From Gemmatimonadota bacterium (GTDB taxonomy: Bacteria > Gemmatimonadota > Gemmatimonadetes > Gemmatimonadales > GWC2-71-9), in the NCBI GenBank assembly GCA_016713785.1, contig JADJOM010000003.1, positions 2,613,859-2,677,858 on the forward strand: a stretch of DNA of 64,000 nucleotides. The letters run 5' to 3'. The position numbers were made by a program, and so were the translations under genes. The notes beneath the pieces were generated by a model, which was given only the letters and a program-made list of their open reading frames with translations, had not been told where the DNA came from and did not search any database. Shown here one piece after another: positions 53,590-62,088 of this stretch; the first letter of the stretch is position 1, and every line of letters starts with the position of its first letter.

Positions 53590-53923
53590 GGGTCTGGAGT
53601 CCTCGGGGATCGGGCGGCACGGGAGACCGGCCGGCGGCTGCCGACGCGGACCCACAGAGTACGGCGAAGGACGTGTGGACACCGGTGGGCTGGATCACAG
53701 GCGAGCGCTTGCATTCTGCGAGCGTGCCGACGCCGCGGCCCGGAATCCGGCCCGGGACGGGAACGCCGGGCGGCACAAGCGATTGCGGCGGCGCACCGGG
53801 CCGGCGCGGGCGAGTGTGGCACGGCCGCCGCGGCAGTCGCGGAGGGCGCGCTGTGACGGGTGACCGCGCGGCGGGCGGTCCCGGGCGCTCTATTGCGGAG
53901 ATCCCTGCGCCTGTCCCCCATCC
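53590..53923. other. Intergenic region between divergent genes
   Basis: 334 bp between the leftward coiled-coil gene and the rightward membrane-protein gene. It should hold two promoters. No clear sigma70 hexamers, RNA gene or conserved reading frame was seen. Confidence 0.5.
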
Positions 53924-54874
53924 ATGGCGGTCATGCACGTGCTCCTGGCGGACGGTTCCATCCCCTGGATGCTCGTGGCCGGCATCGTCGCCGGCCTGGC
54001 CCTGGCCCTCCTGGCGGGGGTGGCCCGGGCGCGGCTGGCGCACCGATCGGTGCGGGCGCTGCTGCATCCGCTGGCGGGCGCCGACGGGCGGCTCGCGATC
54101 TACCTGCGGGGGCTGTTCGTGCCGGGCCACGAGTATTACAGCCGGGCCCCGGAGGACCCGCGCCATCCCGCGGGGGGGCTGACCGTCCACAAGTGGGCGC
54201 GGGTGGATGGGGTGCATGCGGCGGCCGACGTGCAGGCGGCGACGACGCTGCTGCGCCTCCTGGCCGCGGCCTGTCCCCGCGTGGTGCCCACCCTCGAGGC
54301 TGGTGAGCCGGGCCGTCCGGCGTGGGGTGAGCACGGGATCATCGTGGGACCGCACCACCTCGCCTACCAGGTCCTTGATGGCTGCGCCCCGCGGCTGGCC
54401 AGCGTCCGTCCATCGGCATCGGTGCGGCTGCTGGGGTCGGGCACGGTGTTCGAGGCGCGGGAGGGACTCGACTTCGGGCTGATCTACAAGGGAGAGCGGA
54501 CCGGGGTGCGGCGGAGCTACCTGCTGGTCACCGGCCTGGGCGACGCCGGCACCATCGCCGCGGCGGAGTTCCTGGCCCGGCACGCCGCGGGGCTTGGTCG
54601 CCTGGTGGGGCGGCGCGCGTTTGCCCTGGTGGTGGCGGTCCACCCGGCGCGGGGCCCGGCGAGCGCGACGCTGCAGGGGATCGAGCCGCGCCCCGCCTGG
54701 TGGCGCCGGATGCTCCATGGGAAGGACTGGCAGGCGCTCCGCGCGGCGGCGGCCGCGCTTCCGGCCACCCGTGCCGGGCGGGTCACCGGGGGGCAGCCGG
54801 CGGTGGCGGTGCCGACCCCACCCGCGCGCCCAGTGGCGGTGGCGCCGGCGGGCGCGGAGGTGCGGGAGGACTAG
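53924..54874 (+). CDS. Hypothetical protein with N-terminal membrane anchor
   Basis: A 316-residue protein with one N-terminal transmembrane helix (IPWMLVAGIVAGLALALLAGVARA) followed by a soluble domain of mixed fold (LTVHKWARVDGVHAAADVQAATTLL, YLLVTGLGDAGTIAAAEFLA) and a Pro/Ala-rich C-terminus. No family was recognised. The stop lies 199 bp before the start of the RHS island and marks its left border. Confidence 0.6.
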   Translation: MAVMHVLLADGSIPWMLVAGIVAGLALALLAGVARARLAHRSVRALLHPLAGADGRLAIYLRGLFVPGHEYYSRAPEDPRHPAGGLTVHKWARVDGVHAAADVQAATTLLRLLAAACPRVVPTLEAGEPGRPAWGEHGIIVGPHHLAYQVLDGCAPRLASVRPSASVRLLGSGTVFEAREGLDFGLIYKGERTGVRRSYLLVTGLGDAGTIAAAEFLARHAAGLGRLVGRRAFALVVAVHPARGPASATLQGIEPRPAWWRRMLHGKDWQALRAAAAALPATRAGRVTGGQPAVAVPTPPARPVAVAPAGAEVRED

Positions 54875-55073
54875 CGGGTGCCGGACCAGCGCCGGCCGCC
54901 GCGCTGCATGGGGGGCACGACATCCCAGGCCCGAACCGCTTGCCGGTCTGCGCTTCCTAGTGGTCCTAGTTCGGGGAGGTCCGCCCTCAGCTCCGAGGCT
55001 CCGATCCTGAGCGGCCCTGAAACGGGGGAAAGGTCACCAGCCCCTGTGGGCGACGCCTCCATCGAGCAATGGG

Positions 55074-55337
55074 TCACTCCTTTGGACGTCTCGATCCCCG
55101 GAACGGCCTGTGCGCCGTCTTCATAAGCCACCTGTACAACGAGGCGCCAATCCAGATCCAGGTTCCCAAGACACCGCACAACACAAACGGGGCGGAGGCC
55201 AGTAGTAGCAACTCACAGCCGAGGAAATAGCCACCGACTCCGACCAGCGCTGCAATGACCGTACTGAGAGCATAGAAGGCCCCACTCATCATGCCTGCGG
55301 AACGGGGGTCGGGAAGCGGACGGCCTAGCACACGCAT
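55074..55337 (-). CDS. Small two-helix membrane protein, candidate immunity protein of cassette A
   Basis: An 87-residue protein with two transmembrane helices (GAFYALSTVIAALVGVGGYFL and LLLLASAPFVLCGVLGTWIWIG) and a basic tail. The ATG at 55337 has a near-ideal GGAGG seven bases before it. It lies 50 bp after the end of RHS cassette A on the same strand and has lower GC than the core genes. Position, size and membrane location suit an immunity protein against a membrane-acting toxin tail; no homology was recognised. Confidence 0.55.
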   Translation of the reverse strand: MRVLGRPLPDPRSAGMMSGAFYALSTVIAALVGVGGYFLGCELLLLASAPFVLCGVLGTWIWIGASLYRWLMKTAHRPFRGSRRPKE

Positions 55338-55387
55338 ACCTATTCCTCCCAGCGTTGGCAACAACCGACAACGCGACTGACCGCGAG

Positions 55388-57220
55388 TTAGGTGAGACAG
55401 AGCCCACCAATAATCGTGGGGCGGCGTCCGAAGAACCGCCTCCACAGATCGCGCAGGACCCTGAAAATTGGCGGTGAGGCAATCGTGGTGGCCTTCTGTA
55501 CTCCAATCGATGCCTGCACCCCGATTCCCGCCCCAAACCTCGGAAATACCCCGGAGCCCAGCCCATAGTCACCATTCTCATCACGAGTGGCGGCAATGCC
55601 CCCGCTCCACCCAAGCCCAGCGTTTGCTTGAGCAACGACCGCGCTCGCCTCACTGATTCCAACGGGCAGGTCACCGCTTGAGCTGGAGAGGCCCCCTGTT
55701 GCACCTACACCAGCGAACGCTCCACCACCATATGAAGCTGACGCTGTGAAGGTGACGAACAACTGGCCCGACGAGGTAAACCCGCCGGTGACGCCGCCCC
55801 CGACAAATGGCCCAGGAATCAGCGCAAGCCCGCCGATAAGCCCGGAGCTGCCGCCAGAGAACTGCCACTCGGTGCCCGAGGGATCGAGGAGATCGATGGG
55901 ATCTTGTGCGGCATACGCGACAAGGTTTGTTCCGCCGGCAAGGAACCCCACCGGATCCTTCGCCGTCCACCGCCCCGCTGCCGGATCATAGTCCCGCGCC
56001 CCGAACCGCACCAACCCCGTCGCCGCGTCCGTGAGCCCGCCCGCGAACCCGAACGGCTGGAAGCCCGCCCCGCTGTCGGCGAGGACATTCCCCCAGGCAT
56101 CGTAGGTGGTCCACTGCGCCACCGCGCCGGTGGCGGTGTCCACCACCGCCCGGACGCTCCCCAAATGGTCGGTCACCAGACGATACACCGCCCCGCCCCG
56201 GACCAGGTAGTCCGGCACGTTGCCCCGGCTGCCGTAGACGAAGCGGCTCACCATGGCGCCGGTGCTGTCGAGCTCCGCGATGGGGTTGAGCTGGTTCTGG
56301 TACAGCCAGCGGTGGGTGACCGCGCCGTTCCACTTCCGGCCCACCCGCCGGTTCTGGCCGTCGATCAGGTACTCGACGCTGTCGCCGGTCGGCAGCACCA
56401 CCTTGAGGAGGTTGCCCAGCGCGTCGTACTGGTAGCGGGTCTGGGCGCCGCTGGCCGAGTCGGTCTTGGTCTGGAGTTCCCCGTTCGAGCCGTAGGCGTA
56501 GAGGGTGACCACCCCGCCGCTGGTGGCGCTCCGGGTGAGCCGGTCCTGGGCGTCGTAGCTGGAGCTGACCGTCCCCAGGGCGGTGGTGAGGCTGGTGCGG
56601 TTGCCGTTGGAGTCGTAGGCGAAGGCCTGGTGCAGCGCCCCGTCGAGCGAGTCGCGGAGCAGGCGGCCCACCCCGTCATAGACGTAGCTCCAGCGCCGCA
56701 CCTGGAGCGTGCCCCCGGCCTCCCGGGCCGAGTCGGTGAGCTGGGTGATCCGGCCCAGGCTGTCCCGCACGTAACCGGTGCCGAGGAGGGTGGTGCCGCT
56801 CCGGGCCTGGTGGAGGCCGGCCAGCTCCCCGCGACTGGTGTAGCTGTAGCTCCCCCGGACGGGGCCCAGGGTATCGGCCAGCAACAGGCCATGGGTGCCA
56901 CTGCGGCCCAGGCGGAGCGCCCCCGCCGCCACCAGCAGCCCGTCGCGGTCGTAGCTGAAGCTCACGGTGCTCGTGCCGTGGACCGTCTGGGTCTTGACCC
57001 GGAAGGCGCTGTCGTAGGCCACCTGGACGCTGTCCCGGAGCGGGCCGGCCCAGGTCACCTTGGTGGGGAGGCTGCCGTCATAGGCAAACTTGAGCGTGTC
57101 GTTCCCCGGCGCGGTGATCCGGGTCAGGTTGCCGCTGGCGGCGCTGTAGCTGAACCCGAGCGTCCCGCGGTCGAACTGCACGGTGCTCGGCCGCCCGGCG
57201 GTGTCGTAGCCGAAGCGCAC
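55388..57220 (-). CDS. RHS core fragment with Gly-rich C-terminal tail (cassette A)
   Basis: A 610-residue open frame of RHS/YD repeats (such as FSYDRDGLL, QYDALGNLL, LIDGQNRRVGRKW) ending in the hyperconserved RHS-core closure DHLGSVRAVVD...GARDYDPAAGRWTAKDPVGF. After this lies a unique tail of about 185 residues, rich in Gly, Ser and Ala (GGSSGLIGGLALIPGP, SASYGGGAFAGVG), ending in a basic segment with FRVLRDLWRRFFGRR. The start shown is a GTG without a ribosome-binding site, so this is probably a displaced 3' fragment rather than a complete rhs gene. The tail may be a membrane-active toxin, by inference from its composition and the membrane protein that follows. Confidence 0.75.
   Translation of the reverse strand: MRFGYDTAGRPSTVQFDRGTLGFSYSAASGNLTRITAPGNDTLKFAYDGSLPTKVTWAGPLRDSVQVAYDSAFRVKTQTVHGTSTVSFSYDRDGLLVAAGALRLGRSGTHGLLLADTLGPVRGSYSYTSRGELAGLHQARSGTTLLGTGYVRDSLGRITQLTDSAREAGGTLQVRRWSYVYDGVGRLLRDSLDGALHQAFAYDSNGNRTSLTTALGTVSSSYDAQDRLTRSATSGGVVTLYAYGSNGELQTKTDSASGAQTRYQYDALGNLLKVVLPTGDSVEYLIDGQNRRVGRKWNGAVTHRWLYQNQLNPIAELDSTGAMVSRFVYGSRGNVPDYLVRGGAVYRLVTDHLGSVRAVVDTATGAVAQWTTYDAWGNVLADSGAGFQPFGFAGGLTDAATGLVRFGARDYDPAAGRWTAKDPVGFLAGGTNLVAYAAQDPIDLLDPSGTEWQFSGGSSGLIGGLALIPGPFVGGGVTGGFTSSGQLFVTFTASASYGGGAFAGVGATGGLSSSSGDLPVGISEASAVVAQANAGLGWSGGIAATRDENGDYGLGSGVFPRFGAGIGVQASIGVQKATTIASPPIFRVLRDLWRRFFGRRPTIIGGLCLT
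55953..56657 (-). repeat. RHS core repeat, copy A (705 bp)
   Basis: Begins at GGATCCTTCGCCGTCCACCG and ends at GAGTCGCGG. It is the same length as copy B, with no indels between them, and very similar in sequence. The left edge is where the tails diverge. Upstream of 56657 the RHS sequence continues in A only. Confidence 0.85.
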
Positions 57221-57273
57221 GGCGATGGAGTCGGGCCGGACGATGCTGTCCCTGTCTCCCCTGCGAGACGTCG

Positions 57274-57804
57274 CTAGTCCGATCGTGACGGGACGAACTC
57301 GAAGGGCTGAGAACCATCACCTTCTTTGTAGTCAAATGCCTCGATCCTCCTTAACTCAGCTGGCCGATTGATGAATGCCACTATCTGGCGGGCCGCCGCC
57401 GGGGAGGCCAAATGCTCTATGGAGCGCAATGCCGAGACTGGATCCACGTCGAGCCGCGCAGCCGCGTGACACAACAGCGCGAGTGGCGTGAGACTATCCC
57501 GCAGATCTTGACTGAAGTCCTCCAGGGCAAGGGCAGCGAAACCTTGCTGCAATTCCTCCGACGACCGCAATCCTATGGCTCTGGCAGCCCGCTCTTTGGC
57601 GAACCAGAGCAACAACGCCGACATGTTAGCGTTCATGCGACTCCTGACTTTCTCGCGAAGGATGTCATCGCGCCCATTCACCACTTCCAAAAGAGAATGG
57701 ATCGCCCCTTCCGCGGCCCGCCTCCCCGTGGCGCCGCGGAGGTCCCTTGCGCCGAGCGTCGTGAGCGTCTCCAGTATCCTGTCCAACTCGGTAGTCCCGG
57801 CCAT
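57274..57804 (-). CDS. Helical hypothetical protein, candidate immunity protein
   Basis: A 176-residue protein beginning MAGTTELDRILETLTTLGARDL, predicted all-alpha with conserved-looking segments (GAIHSLLEVVNGRDD, SALRSIEHLASPAAARQIVAFINRPAELRRI). The stop lies immediately before the RHS core of cassette A, so it is the last gene of cassette B. It may be a second immunity gene or the remnant of an older cassette. No family was named. ATG 57804 with GAGAGC upstream. Confidence 0.55.
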   Translation of the reverse strand: MAGTTELDRILETLTTLGARDLRGATGRRAAEGAIHSLLEVVNGRDDILREKVRSRMNANMSALLLWFAKERAARAIGLRSSEELQQGFAALALEDFSQDLRDSLTPLALLCHAAARLDVDPVSALRSIEHLASPAAARQIVAFINRPAELRRIEAFDYKEGDGSQPFEFVPSRSD

Positions 57805-57875
57805 TTGCTCTCGTCCTAATCGGATGCTGCGGATGGGGCGATGCCTACGTGATGTCAGGTACCCCAATCCATGCC

Positions 57876-58451
57876 CTACTGATACCGCCCACCCGAGCCA
57901 CCCTGGTGCCTGCCAGTAGCCAGGTCGACGGAGAACGGTACGACGGTCCCACCAGTAGGATCGGAAGCCTCACCGGCGAGGTGGTTCCCTCGGATGCCCA
58001 AGATGCGGATTCCGTCGATTGAGACTCGTTCGCTGACCCAACGTATCCCCTGCTCGCCCAATCCAGCCAGTTGGGTGTACCCTGTCAACACAAGGACTTT
58101 CTGCTCCGGAGCAGGGAGGACCTCACAAACCGGGGAGATGGGAACCTCGAACCAGTCGCGGGGCATGTCAGTGCGAACAGCGACCGCCAATCCCTTGGAC
58201 ACAACCAATAGCCTGTGCAGATGAGGGGTACTGGCCACCAAGTCCAAGGCATCTCCGGTTGGTGATCCGAACGCGAACACGCCAAGCCAGGACCTACCGC
58301 CGACCGGCGAGACGCGCACGATCATCCCATCGTGCCCGGTCGCACTGGACCCGCCAGGGAAGTAGTACCTTGGCTCGTCGACCGCACCGCTGGGAAGTGA
58401 GGCTGGTGCGGCGTCGAAGCTCTTGGGAAACGCCCACAGTTGCCGGACCAC
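57876..58451 (-). CDS. Candidate immunity protein of cassette B
   Basis: A 191-residue soluble protein, beta-rich: SWLGVFAFGSPTGDALDLV, LHRLLVVSKGLAVAV, VLVLTGYTQLAGLGEQGIRWVSERVSIDGIRILG and PFSVDLATGRHQGGS. These resemble a family of proteins of unknown function seen next to RHS genes in soil bacteria (from memory, not checked). The start is a GTG at 58451, 11 bp past the toxin stop, with GAGAGGG upstream. It is the direct partner of the cassette B tail. Confidence 0.6.
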   Translation of the reverse strand: MVRQLWAFPKSFDAAPASLPSGAVDEPRYYFPGGSSATGHDGMIVRVSPVGGRSWLGVFAFGSPTGDALDLVASTPHLHRLLVVSKGLAVAVRTDMPRDWFEVPISPVCEVLPAPEQKVLVLTGYTQLAGLGEQGIRWVSERVSIDGIRILGIRGNHLAGEASDPTGGTVVPFSVDLATGRHQGGSGGRYQ

Positions 58452-58464
58452 GGTGCCGACCCTC

Positions 58465-59580
58465 TCAGAAGGGGTTGAAATAGCGGTGGGTGATGACCCC
58501 ATTGAAATCCTTGTAGAACTGGAACACTCCCTCTATCGCCCGTCCACCCACACGGAGTCCACCGGGGATTTCCAGGCTCGTGTAGGCGGCGCCATCACCT
58601 CCAATGAACGTTGATACCCGACCGGCTGACTCAAACGCATGCACGCTCTCGCTGAAGCCATGTTGGATGGGGTCCCTGAGGTTCTTTGCCAGGACCTCGG
58701 GTGAGTAGCTGGTGCCCTCGAAGAATGACGTGGCCGATCTGGCCGCGCTAAGCTCACCGGCAACCCACCCACCACCAAGGGCAAGGCTGGTCTTCCACCA
58801 CGTATCCGGCGTCCACAGCGCCGCGAATAGCCCTCCGCCCAACGCCGCCGCGCGCTGCAGACCCGAGGCCGATGGATCACAAAAGACCGAGCGGTAGTAG
58901 TTGAGAGCGGCTTCACCATCTCGCGGGAGGAACCACGACAAACCGGTCGGGTCAATCCGGTTCACCGGGTCACCGCCAACATGCGCGTACAGGGCGAGGT
59001 CCGGGGGAAGCAGACCAATCGGATCCTTCGCCGTCCACCGCCCCACCGCGGGATCATAGTCCCGCGCCCCGAACCGCACCAACCCCGTCGCACTGTCCGT
59101 GAGCCCGCCCGCGAACCCGAACGGCTGGAAGCCCGCCCCACTGTCCGCGAGGACGTTGCCCCAGGCGTCGTAGGCGGTCCACTGCGCCACCGCGCCGGTG
59201 GCGGTGTCCACCACCGCCCGGACGCTCCCCAAATGGTCGGTCACCAGACGATACACCGCCCCGCCCCGGACCAGGTAGTCCGGCACGTTGGCCCGGCTGC
59301 CGTAGACGAAGCGGCTCACCAGCGCGCCGGCGCTGTCGAGCTCCGCGATGGGGTTGAGCTGGTTCTGGTACAGCCAGCGGTGGGTCACCGCCCCGTTGAG
59401 CTTCCGCCCGACGCGGCGGTTCTGGCCGTCGATCAGGTACTCGACGCTGTCGCCGGTCGGCAGTACCACCGTGAGGAGGTTGCCCAGGGCGTCGTACTGG
59501 TAGCGGGTCGGGGCGCCGGTGGCGGAGTCGGTCTTGGTCTGGAGTTCCCCGTTCGAGCCGTAGGCGTAGAGCGTCACCAC
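58465..59580 (-). CDS. RHS core fragment with toxin-like tail (cassette B)
   Basis: Open frame of at least 371 residues. The RHS part ends with GARDYDPAVGRWTAKDPIGL; the tail that follows has FFEGTSYSPEVLAKNL, HGFSESVHAFES, FIGGDGAAYTSLEIPGG and GVFQFYKDFNGVITHRYFNPF. This pattern recalls a C-terminal domain I have seen in other RHS and wall-associated proteins and is probably a secreted toxin module, perhaps a nuclease; it is not identified here. The frame is open to 59754 but has no ATG and ends at a stop there, so this is an orphan module needing recombination into a full rhs gene to be expressed. Confidence 0.72.
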   Translation of the reverse strand: MVTLYAYGSNGELQTKTDSATGAPTRYQYDALGNLLTVVLPTGDSVEYLIDGQNRRVGRKLNGAVTHRWLYQNQLNPIAELDSAGALVSRFVYGSRANVPDYLVRGGAVYRLVTDHLGSVRAVVDTATGAVAQWTAYDAWGNVLADSGAGFQPFGFAGGLTDSATGLVRFGARDYDPAVGRWTAKDPIGLLPPDLALYAHVGGDPVNRIDPTGLSWFLPRDGEAALNYYRSVFCDPSASGLQRAAALGGGLFAALWTPDTWWKTSLALGGGWVAGELSAARSATSFFEGTSYSPEVLAKNLRDPIQHGFSESVHAFESAGRVSTFIGGDGAAYTSLEIPGGLRVGGRAIEGVFQFYKDFNGVITHRYFNPF

Positions 59581-59725
59581 CCCGCCGCTGGTGGCGCTCC
59601 GGGTGAGGCGGTCCTGGGCGTCGTAGCTGGAGCTGACCGTGCCCAGGGCGGTGGTCAGGCTGGTGCGGTTGCCGTTGGAGTCGTAGGCGAAGGCCTGGTG
59701 CAGCGTTCCGTCGAGCGAGTCGCGG
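59021..59725 (-). repeat. RHS core repeat, copy B (705 bp)
   Basis: Matches copy A without indels. The right edge at GAGTCGCGG (59725) is abrupt: beyond it the sequence belongs to the immunity-like gene of cassette C. Confidence 0.85.
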
Positions 59726-59754
59726 GGTCCAGCCGGGGCAGCGCGGCGAATGAG

Positions 59755-60087
59755 TCACCCGAGCGGATTGTCACCGAACGAGAGTTCTATCAGCGCGTCG
59801 TCGACCCCCTCGTCGGTCAGGTACTTGTGCCCTGGCGCGCCATGGACAAGGAGTGAGTCTACCTTCTCCACCGCCCACTCCCACTGCCCCTCCGACGTGA
59901 CCCACCAAAGGACGCCAACGCGCTCCTGCGCGCTCGAGGAAGAGCGTCCCTCGTCAGGGCGCCAACAACGGCAGCACCAACCGTAGTAGCAGGGAGGGAG
60001 CGCAACCAGGACGACCGCGCGGGCGACCGGCGGCGCAGCACCAACCGCCCCACGCTCGCGGCCCGTACCCAAGGGAGGGGAGGACAC
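59755..60087 (-). CDS. Small orphan protein, candidate immunity gene remnant
   Basis: A 110-residue frame. The C-terminal half (WWVTSEGQWEWAVEKVDSLL, GVDDALIELSFGDNPLG) is acidic and looks like a real domain, whereas the N-terminal part is Pro/Arg/Cys-rich and may be read from decayed sequence. It ends 30 bp before RHS copy B, where an immunity gene of cassette C would be expected. No family recognised. Confidence 0.4.
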   Translation of the reverse strand: MSSPPLGTGRERGAVGAAPPVARAVVLVALPPCYYGWCCRCWRPDEGRSSSSAQERVGVLWWVTSEGQWEWAVEKVDSLLVHGAPGHKYLTDEGVDDALIELSFGDNPLG

Positions 60088-60109
60088 TTCCGCGGGCGGT
60101 CCAAGCCTC

Positions 60110-60514
60110 GCAACGTGTGCCGCCCTTCAGAGGCGCGTGCGTATTCGGCATGAGGGCTGCGATGAAGTACCCCCGCTCCCCCGCGCGAGATCGCACTTGA
60201 CGGGCGGATGACGTAGCCTTCAGCGTCTCCGGCGCGGACGGGGAAGCCCTTGACCGCTTCCGCACACCAAGGCCCGGAGACGAGACTCTTGCAATCGACT
60301 CAACTCAATCTCCAGACCAAGGAGGCTGGTTGGTAGCGCTAACGCACGGACATCCTCGAATAGTACATCGACCTGGCCGGCTTTTCAGATGCTGTGCTCT
60401 AAGCAATAGCAGCCGGTGACTTACCGAATAGGACCACACTTGGAATGGGCGATCCCACTTCAGGCGGGCACCCCACTCATGACTTGAAGCAATGTCCCAC
60501 GAGCCGCCCGTCAT
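60110..60514 (-). pseudogene. Frameshifted candidate immunity gene of cassette C
   Basis: Starts at ATG 60514, which overlaps the stop of the cassette C tail (ATGA). It reads SHEWGARLKWDRPFQVWSYS and VSHRLLLLRAQHLK, then must shift by one base near 60385 to continue as GQVDVLFEDVRALALPTSLLGLEIEL, and must shift again near 60245 to read GFPVRAGDAEGYVIRPSSAIS. The segments together resemble a conserved VWxYxVSHxxLLLR...VDVLFEDV...L.LP family. The gene is therefore broken, or the sequence has errors. Confidence 0.5.
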
Positions 60515-61447
60515 TGGTATGCTCCTGAGCGGCCGTGGCGCAGCGGGTCCCTATCCCGTAGTTGGTTGGGCAGCCGGTTCACGGCGCAAAGGGATTGAGG
60601 AGCACCTGTCCACCACGGTTCACGAATGTGACCTGTGATAGCCTTACCGGCCTGATAGAGCATTCCCATTTCAAAGTCGGTGAATCGGCCGGATTGAGAC
60701 AGGCCCCACGCCGCCCCCATGACCTGGTCATGTGGATGGTCCCTCCCCGACATCCCTTCAACGCTCAGCGGTAATCCCGAGGCAGCGGGATTCAGCAATG
60801 CTCGCTGCAACTCTGGAATGAACTCTGGCACCCAATCTCCGACCGCCAACCAAGCCGCCACGTCTGCAAGGCCATGCTCCGCGAGACCCAGGACAATGTG
60901 ATCGGCAGACACGCTGGGACCAAGGGCCAGCGGCAGGGCGCACCAGCACCGAGAACGCCAGAGGCAGCGATCGTTGATAGTGCCAAACCAGTCTTTGCCC
61001 CAGCGATTGTCCCCGCGTAGGGTCGCCGCCGCAGAGCGCTTCGGAATCCAGCTTGGATTGCAGCTGCTGCCGCGACTGAAAGCCCAATGAACTCGACAAG
61101 GCATCCATCCCAGATGCAGAGCCCCCGGTGATGTCTGTCCGTCCAACTGGGCTGGATCCGACATACGAATAGAGCGGAACCATAACCCCGGCGAACCCAA
61201 CCGGATCCTTCGCCGTCCACCGCCCTATGGTCGGATCGTAATCCCGCGCCCCGAACCGCACCGAAGCCCGTCGCGCCGTCCGTGAGCCCGCCCGCGAACC
61301 CGAACGGCTGGAACCCCGCCCCGCTGTCCGCGAGGACGTTGCCCCAGGCGTCGTAGCTGGCCCACTGCACCACCGCGCCGATGGCGGTGTCCACCACCGC
61401 CCGGACGCTCCCAGGTGGTCGGTCACCAGACGATACACCGCCCCGCC
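60511..61447 (-). pseudogene. RHS core fragment plus frameshifted tail (cassette C)
   Basis: The RHS part (VQWASYDAWGNVLADSGAGFQPFGFAGGLTDGATG, then after a frame change VRFGARDYDPTIGRWTAKDPVGF) covers only 245 bp of core. The tail continues YSYVGSSPVGRTDITGGSAS and at least one more frame change is needed to reach SADHIVLGLAEHGLADVAAWL and RDHPHDQVMGAAWGLSQSGRFTDFEMGMLYQAGK before the stop at 60511. That stop overlaps the start of the next gene. It is a decayed displaced toxin module. Confidence 0.6.
61203..61447 (-). repeat. RHS core repeat, copy C (245 bp)
   Basis: Same left boundary as copies A, B and D. It stops at CCCCGCC (61447), much earlier than A and B. It contains a +1 and a -1 indel relative to copies A and B. 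Confidence 0.82.
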
Positions 61448-62088
61448 TGAAGGGCGGCGGGCGCCCTATTGATGAGACTGCCGACGCGGCCAGGGTTCGC
61501 CCTAGTGGCGCTTTCGCCGGTGCCCACGCACCCTAGTTGTCGTCTGAGGAACGCGATCAACCTCCAAGAAGGGCCTACCGATGCGGAAGAACCCGTGGCA
61601 CTCGGTCAAGCAGAGCACCACCATGTCTGCAGCAACTGCAACACTGGCAACAACATTGAACGGGAGAATTTGCGCGAAGGCACAGGTGGCAAGCCACTGT
61701 GCAAGGAGTGCCACGACCTGATTGCGCGGGAGGGTGTTAGCCGCGACAGGGGATGTCAAGAGAGCAGGGCGCCCGATTCGCACCGTGACCGATGAATGGA
61801 AAAGGACGAAGGTGCGGGCTCCATTCCATGAGACACCTCTAGGGCGCCATCACGGCCCGCCGTCCATGCTTTCGCACTGTCGGAGTAGAGTAACCTGCGA
61901 GCCTTCTTGGCGATCAGCGCGATGAGCCGGCCGCAGCTCCTGCAGTTGGTGCCTGTGCCGAGCTGGAGGGAGTCGGTGCGGGGCACAGGCACCGGGCTGC
62001 CGCTGGTCAGCAGCCCCCCGATTGGAGCAACCCGCCCTTATCGGGCTGGTCCATTCCAGGCCTGACCGGGGCCCACCCTGTCCGGCAT
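61448..62088. other. Accessory spacer between cassettes C and D
   Basis: 641 bp with lower GC than the core genome. It contains a rightward frame with a zinc-ribbon-like motif (listed separately) and a short leftward frame at 61756-61992 (TNCRSCGRLIALIAKKARRLL). No complete gene can be called with confidence; it probably holds remnants of older immunity or toxin genes. Confidence 0.5.
61469..61795 (+). CDS. Zinc-ribbon-like small ORF
   Basis: A 108-codon frame on the strand opposite to the cassettes. It contains VCSNCNTGNNIERENLREGT followed by KPLCKECHDLIARE, that is C-x2-C, 20 residues, C-x2-C(H), typical of a zinc ribbon. The opposite strand also has an open frame over the same region that looks like a membrane protein (61502-61783), so only one of the two is likely real. 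Uncertain. Confidence 0.35.
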   Translation: MMRLPTRPGFALVALSPVPTHPSCRLRNAINLQEGPTDAEEPVALGQAEHHHVCSNCNTGNNIERENLREGTGGKPLCKECHDLIAREGVSRDRGCQESRAPDSHRDR

